From Acidobacteriaceae bacterium (GTDB lineage Bacteria; Acidobacteriota; Terriglobia; Terriglobales; Acidobacteriaceae): DNA of 9,653 nucleotides. The stretch's first letter is position 1. Each line of letters starts with the position of its first letter. Below are positions 7,239-9,653 of the stretch, one piece after another. The stretch is from the NCBI GenBank assembly GCA_030039895.1, contig JASHUR010000058.1:1-9653 (forward strand), written 5' to 3'. The translations under genes and the position numbers were made by a program. The notes beneath the pieces were generated by a model. That model was not told where the DNA came from and made no database searches. It was given only the letters and a program-made list of their open reading frames with translations.

Positions 7239-7267
7239 AGGATAGAACGGGGGGCGGGTCGTGTCAA
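7239..7267 (-). promoter_or_regulatory. Promoter of the leader peptide-peroxiredoxin unit
   Basis: On the minus strand a perfect -35, TTGACA (7262-7267), is followed after exactly 17 nt by TATCCT (7239-7244), a 4-of-6 match to the -10 consensus. The expected start point is the A at 7231, 7 nt past the -10. This gives an mRNA beginning AGAAUG, a 3-nt 5' UTR for the leader ORF. It is the best sigma-70-type promoter I could find in the window. Confidence 0.72.
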
Positions 7268-7292
7268 ACGGCCGCAGCATCACCCCAACGGT

Positions 7293-7321
7293 TTGCATTC
7301 GCTCTTTAAGATTTTGATACG
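7293..7321 (+). promoter_or_regulatory. Weak candidate promoter for the PhzF-family gene
   Basis: TTGCAT (7293-7298) and GATACG (7316-7321) are spaced by 17 nt, 48 nt upstream of the ATG. Each matches the sigma-70 consensus in only about half its positions. It lies back-to-back with the much stronger minus-strand promoter at 7239-7267. Confidence 0.2.
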
Positions 7322-7369
7322 GAGATTTGCGAATGAAGACAGCGGCGATACTTTGCAGAGGAGACGAGA

Positions 7370-8260
7370 ATGATGCGCGAATTTGAATACCAGCGGTGCG
7401 ATGTATTTACGAGGAAGCCGCTTGAAGGCAACCAGCTTGCTGTCTTCACCGATGCAGAGGGCCTGACCGACGGTGAGATGCAGGCAATAGCGCGGGAGAT
7501 GAATCTTTCGGAGACGACGTTTGTGTTGCGCCGGGACGAGGAGACGGAGCGCAGGCGCGGTGTACGGGTACGGATTTTTACAACGCAGGAGGAGCTGCCG
7601 TTCGCGGGGCATCCGACATTGGGAACTGCGACTGTGATCCGGCTGACGCCACCGGGATATGCGAATGCAGAGAGGATTGTGCTGGACCTGAATGCCGGAC
7701 AAGTTGCGGTGAGCTTTGCTGAGAGCCAGGCGGCGGGTGATGCGGTCTTTGGCGAGATGGCGCAGCGGGACCCGCTGTTTGGAGCGACGCATGAGGCTGC
7801 CGCGATTGCTCCGGTGCTGGGCTTGCGAGTGGATGACTTTGCTGAGATCGCCCCGGAGACGGTTTCAACCGGGTTGTCGTTCTGCATCGTGCTGGTGAGG
7901 TCTGTTGAGGCGTTGGGACGGTTGCGACTGGATCTGGTAGCGAGCGAGCGGTATGTGAAAGACTCAGACGCGAAGTTCTTTTACGTGCTGGCGCCGGAAG
8001 GCGATGAGTGGCGGGCCAGAATGCAGTTCTATAACGGCGAGGACCCGGCGACGGGTTCGGCCGCGGGATGCGCGATTTCGTACCTAGTGAAGCATGGGCT
8101 TTGCGCGGGAGGGCAGCGAGTGCACCTTCGCCAGGGCATTGAGATGGGGCGACCGAGCGATCTTTACCTCTCCGCGAATGTGGTGAACGGGAAGGTCGGC
8201 GAAGTCCGCGTAGGGGGCAGCACAGTTCGTGTTGCAAAAGGACGATTTTTCCTTGCGTGA
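7370..8260 (+). CDS. PhzF-family phenazine-biosynthesis-like isomerase/epimerase
   Basis: A 296-residue member of the PhzF fold family (two diaminopimelate-epimerase-like halves). Diagnostic motifs are present. GNQLAVF is near the N-terminus. NLSETTFV has Glu48, corresponding to the catalytic acid of Pseudomonas PhzF. ELPFAGHPTLG spans residues 75-85, and NGEDPATGSAAG lies near residue 222, with its Asp at the second active-site wall. Length matches the family. AGAGGAG (7357-7363) precedes two adjacent ATG codons at 7370 and 7373; either could be used. No other phenazine genes (PhzA-G) are in the window, so this is probably one of the many stand-alone PhzF-like proteins with unknown substrate and not a phenazine enzyme. 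It is divergent from the peroxiredoxin unit, with 141 nt between its ATG and that unit's ATG-proximal leader. Confidence 0.93.
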   Translation: MMREFEYQRCDVFTRKPLEGNQLAVFTDAEGLTDGEMQAIAREMNLSETTFVLRRDEETERRRGVRVRIFTTQEELPFAGHPTLGTATVIRLTPPGYANAERIVLDLNAGQVAVSFAESQAAGDAVFGEMAQRDPLFGATHEAAAIAPVLGLRVDDFAEIAPETVSTGLSFCIVLVRSVEALGRLRLDLVASERYVKDSDAKFFYVLAPEGDEWRARMQFYNGEDPATGSAAGCAISYLVKHGLCAGGQRVHLRQGIEMGRPSDLYLSANVVNGKVGEVRVGGSTVRVAKGRFFLA

Positions 8261-8409
8261 TGCACATAGTTTCAACAGAGGCGAGGGGAAAGATCGTCAG
8301 TATTGACGGGGCTTGCGCGCAACACGGTGGAAGCGCGAGCGGAAATTTGTTGCTCTCTTCGCCGGATATTCCCTGTTTACAGGCCGCCCGGCTGTTCGTA
8401 GTCTTGGCA

Positions 8410-8430
8410 ACGTTCAATTTGTTTGAACGT
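8410..8430. repeat. Perfect 8+8 inverted repeat, candidate operator
   Basis: ACGTTCAA-TTTGT-TTGAACGT is a perfect dyad with a 5-nt centre, set in locally AT-rich sequence. No U-run follows on either strand, so it is not an intrinsic terminator. Size and symmetry suit a dimeric DNA-binding protein, but no clear promoter overlaps it and the next start codon is 360 nt away. Confidence 0.45.
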
Positions 8431-8581
8431 AATTTCGCCTATTGAAAAACACAACTTGAGTTAGAGCAGGAAGCCCTCCCCGACGAGCGCATGAAATGCA
8501 CGTTATCGTGGCCGGAGTGGACACCGGACGCGCACGGTGACGATTGCGGCGCAGGCAACCGTCGCAGAGCTTCTTTGCTCT

Positions 8582-8706
8582 CCGCATCCTGGTTCGAACC
8601 GGATCGCGGCCCCGCGCCTAAGCGCGAGCAGCGGAATCATTCGACTGTCGCGCTGGCGTGGTTGGAGCCGTATTCCCTTTTGGGACCGCGCAGAACCAGG
8701 ATGCGG
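8582..8706. repeat. 125-bp foldback element with 14-bp perfect terminal inverted repeats
   Basis: CCGCATCCTGGTTC (8582-8595) is repeated exactly inverted at 8693-8706. Inside, further pairings nest: CGCGG (8605-8609) with CCGCG (8686-8690), AGCGCGA plus CAG (8621-8631) with CTG plus TCGCGCT (8645-8654), and TCCC-TTTT-GGGA (8674-8685). The whole can form a closed, branched structure. It could be a structured RNA, a leader element for the downstream gene, or a short MITE or REP-like element. I see no obvious target-site duplication at its ends. Confidence 0.5.
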
Positions 8707-8743
8707 GCAACCTACAACCAAGCGGGGCACGGATACTCCATGT

Positions 8744-8759
8744 GCCGCGCGAACGCGGC
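8744..8759 (+). other. GC hairpin just upstream of the response regulator
   Basis: GCCGCG-CGAA-CGCGGC forms a perfect 6-bp stem with a 4-nt loop, ending 30 nt before the ATG at 8790. No U-run follows, so it is not a terminator. It may be a leader structure. Confidence 0.35.
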
Positions 8760-8789
8760 TTCGCGCATGTACGAAGCAGTAAGGAAGTT

Positions 8790-9242
8790 ATGAGGCCGAA
8801 GAAGACAATCCTTTGCGTTGACGATAATGAACAAGCCCTGGCAGTTCGCAAGTTTCTCCTGGAGACACGAGGATACCGGGTGGTGCCCGCAACCACAGCC
8901 CAAGAGGCGCTGGAGATCTTTCGCAAAGGCGGGGTGGATCTGGTGCTGGGAGATCTGATCATGCCGCAGATGGACGGCAATGAGATGGTGCAGCGGATGA
9001 AGGAGATTGCGCCAGAGGTACCCATGATGCTGCTGAGCGGGACAGTGAAGGCATTTGACCGGGCCTGCCATGCGGACGCGTTCTTGCCCAAAGGAGCCTG
9101 CACGCCGGTGGAGATGCTGGAGCGGATTCGCGTGATGATTGCACGCAAGCGCGGGCCGAAGAAAGCGACAGCGCGCACTGCATATCACAGGAGCTATGAA
9201 ACGGCATACGAGGACAGCGCGCAGTCAGCTGTCGCCTCCTAG
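8790..9242 (+). CDS. Single-domain response regulator (CheY-like receiver)
   Basis: Receiver-domain protein of 150 residues with no output domain. The acidic pair Asp11-Asp12 (CVDDNE), phosphoacceptor Asp55 (LVLGDLIMPQMDG), Ser83 (LLSG) and Lys101 (FLPKG) are all in place, so it should be phosphorylated by a histidine kinase. After the receiver (about 5-118) comes a basic tail (ARKRGPKKATARTAYHR, from about residue 118) and then a polar Ser/Glu-rich end. The open frame extends upstream to 8658, but the start at 8790 places the receiver normally and has AAGGA (8781-8785) 4 nt upstream. No kinase is in the window. The next gene starts 27 nt after its stop on the same strand, so they may be cotranscribed. 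The signal and target are unknown. Confidence 0.9.
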   Translation: MRPKKTILCVDDNEQALAVRKFLLETRGYRVVPATTAQEALEIFRKGGVDLVLGDLIMPQMDGNEMVQRMKEIAPEVPMMLLSGTVKAFDRACHADAFLPKGACTPVEMLERIRVMIARKRGPKKATARTAYHRSYETAYEDSAQSAVAS

Positions 9243-9269
9243 CAGTGACGAGGCAGGTACAATAAGCGA

Positions 9270-9653
9270 GTGCAGCCCATCATTGACGCCGAGCACCTCG
9301 GCAAAATCTATCGCAGTGGCAAGCTCGAGGTGCCAGCGCTTGTAGATGTTTCCTTTTCTGTCGAGCCGGGAGAGTTTGTGAGCGTTGTCGGGCCTTCCGG
9401 CAGCGGAAAGTCGACGCTCTTCTACCTGCTGGGCGGGCTGACACGGGCCACGTCGGGCAGGATTGTGATTGATGGCGTGGACTTTGCGGCACTGAGTGAC
9501 GCGCAACGCACGAAGATGCGGAAGTCAAAGATCGGCTTTATCTTCCAGAAGTTCAATCTGCTGCCGATGCTCACGGCGCGAGCCAATATTGAGGTTGCGT
9601 ACGAAATCTCAGGACTGGACGGACCGCTGGATAAGAAGTATCTTGCGCACCTG
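9270..9653 (+). CDS. ABC transporter ATP-binding protein (MacB/LolD-like), 3' end missing
   Basis: The first 128 codons of an ABC ATPase, open to the right edge. The start is GTG at 9270: an in-frame TGA at 9246 excludes a longer form and no ATG is near. A weak AGGCAGG (9251-9257) lies 12 nt upstream. Visible motifs are an A-loop Tyr14, Walker A GPSGSGKS (residues 41-48) and a Q-loop with Gln93 in FIFQKFNLLP. The signature motif, Walker B and H-loop lie beyond the edge. The pattern KIYRSGKLEVPALVDVSFSV and the Q-loop wording are typical of the MacB/LolD/FtsE group, which pairs with a FtsX-type permease for lipoprotein or peptide export. A permease gene would be expected just to the right. Confidence 0.92.
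   Translation, partial: MQPIIDAEHLGKIYRSGKLEVPALVDVSFSVEPGEFVSVVGPSGSGKSTLFYLLGGLTRATSGRIVIDGVDFAALSDAQRTKMRKSKIGFIFQKFNLLPMLTARANIEVAYEISGLDGPLDKKYLAHL

Larger units (their letters stand above)
8261..8789 (+). other. Non-coding, structure-rich spacer before the response regulator
   Basis: No convincing protein gene is found on either strand over about 530 nt. The stretch holds an 8+8 inverted repeat, a 125-bp foldback and a short hairpin, listed separately, plus a 10-bp palindrome TTGCGCGCAA at 8313-8322. The hairpin and foldback end 30 and 83 nt before the next start codon, so they could lie in its 5' untranslated region. Confidence 0.5.

Noticed and set aside
7370..8260. Phenazine biosynthesis cluster
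   Set aside because: Only a PhzF-like gene is present. PhzF homologues are widespread outside phenazine pathways, and no other Phz enzymes are in the window.
8257..8445. 62-codon open frame directly after the PhzF-family gene
   Set aside because: Its ATG overlaps the preceding stop region, the translation resembles no family, and the 8410-8430 dyad lies inside it. A real gene is not supported.
8591..8600. GGTTCGAACC, which resembles a tRNA T-arm
   Set aside because: It is a 10-bp palindrome within the foldback. No acceptor, D or anticodon arms can be built at the right distances on either strand.
8503..8793. Open frames on both strands across 8491-8793
   Set aside because: They cover the foldback element and hairpin, have Arg-rich, low-information translations, and lack ribosome sites.

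Overview
The window is GC-rich (roughly 60%), densely coded bacterial DNA. Gene content and protein style suggest a soil Acidobacteriota, perhaps the Terriglobia (Granulicella, Edaphobacter or Terriglobus type). That is an impression from family resemblance, not a database result. No phage, insertion-sequence or CRISPR genes are visible.

Layout. (1) 1-5264, minus strand: a three-gene RND efflux operon in the order outer-membrane factor (3810-5264), RND pump (649-3807) and periplasmic adaptor lipoprotein (1-632, cut by the left edge). Gaps between genes are 2 and 16 nt, so this is one tripartite drug or toxic-compound exporter. A 23-bp inverted repeat (5317-5339) just upstream of the first gene is a candidate operator. 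(2) About 5265-6224: nearly 1 kb without a convincing gene. It holds a possible decayed secreted-protein start and a 16-bp perfect palindrome. (3) 6225-7267, minus strand: a unit reading promoter, 23-codon cysteine-rich leader ORF, intrinsic terminator with a competing antiterminator, a Prx6-type peroxiredoxin gene, and then tRNA-Cys(GCA). (4) 7370-8260, plus strand: a PhzF-family protein, divergent from the peroxiredoxin unit. (5) 8261-8789: a structured non-coding stretch with an 8+8 inverted repeat (8410-8430), a 125-bp foldback bounded by 14-bp perfect inverted repeats (8582-8706), and a hairpin. (6) 8790-9653, plus strand: a single-domain response regulator, then the start of a MacB/LolD-type ABC ATPase cut by the right edge.

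The most interesting part is unit 3. A TTGACA-N17-TATCCT promoter lies so close to an ATG that the predicted mRNA starts about 3 nt before it. The tiny ORF has six Cys codons in 23, four of them within five consecutive codons. A 7-nt segment near its end (7166-7172) is exactly complementary to part of the 5' arm of a downstream terminator (7089-7127). This is the architecture of a ribosome-mediated, Cys-tRNA-sensing attenuator placed in front of a thiol peroxidase, with tRNA-Cys as the next gene on the same strand. Polycysteine leaderless short ORFs that respond to cysteine are known from mycobacteria. I know of no described case controlling a peroxiredoxin or linked to tRNA-Cys in this type of organism. 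The regulation is inferred; the sequence elements are directly visible.
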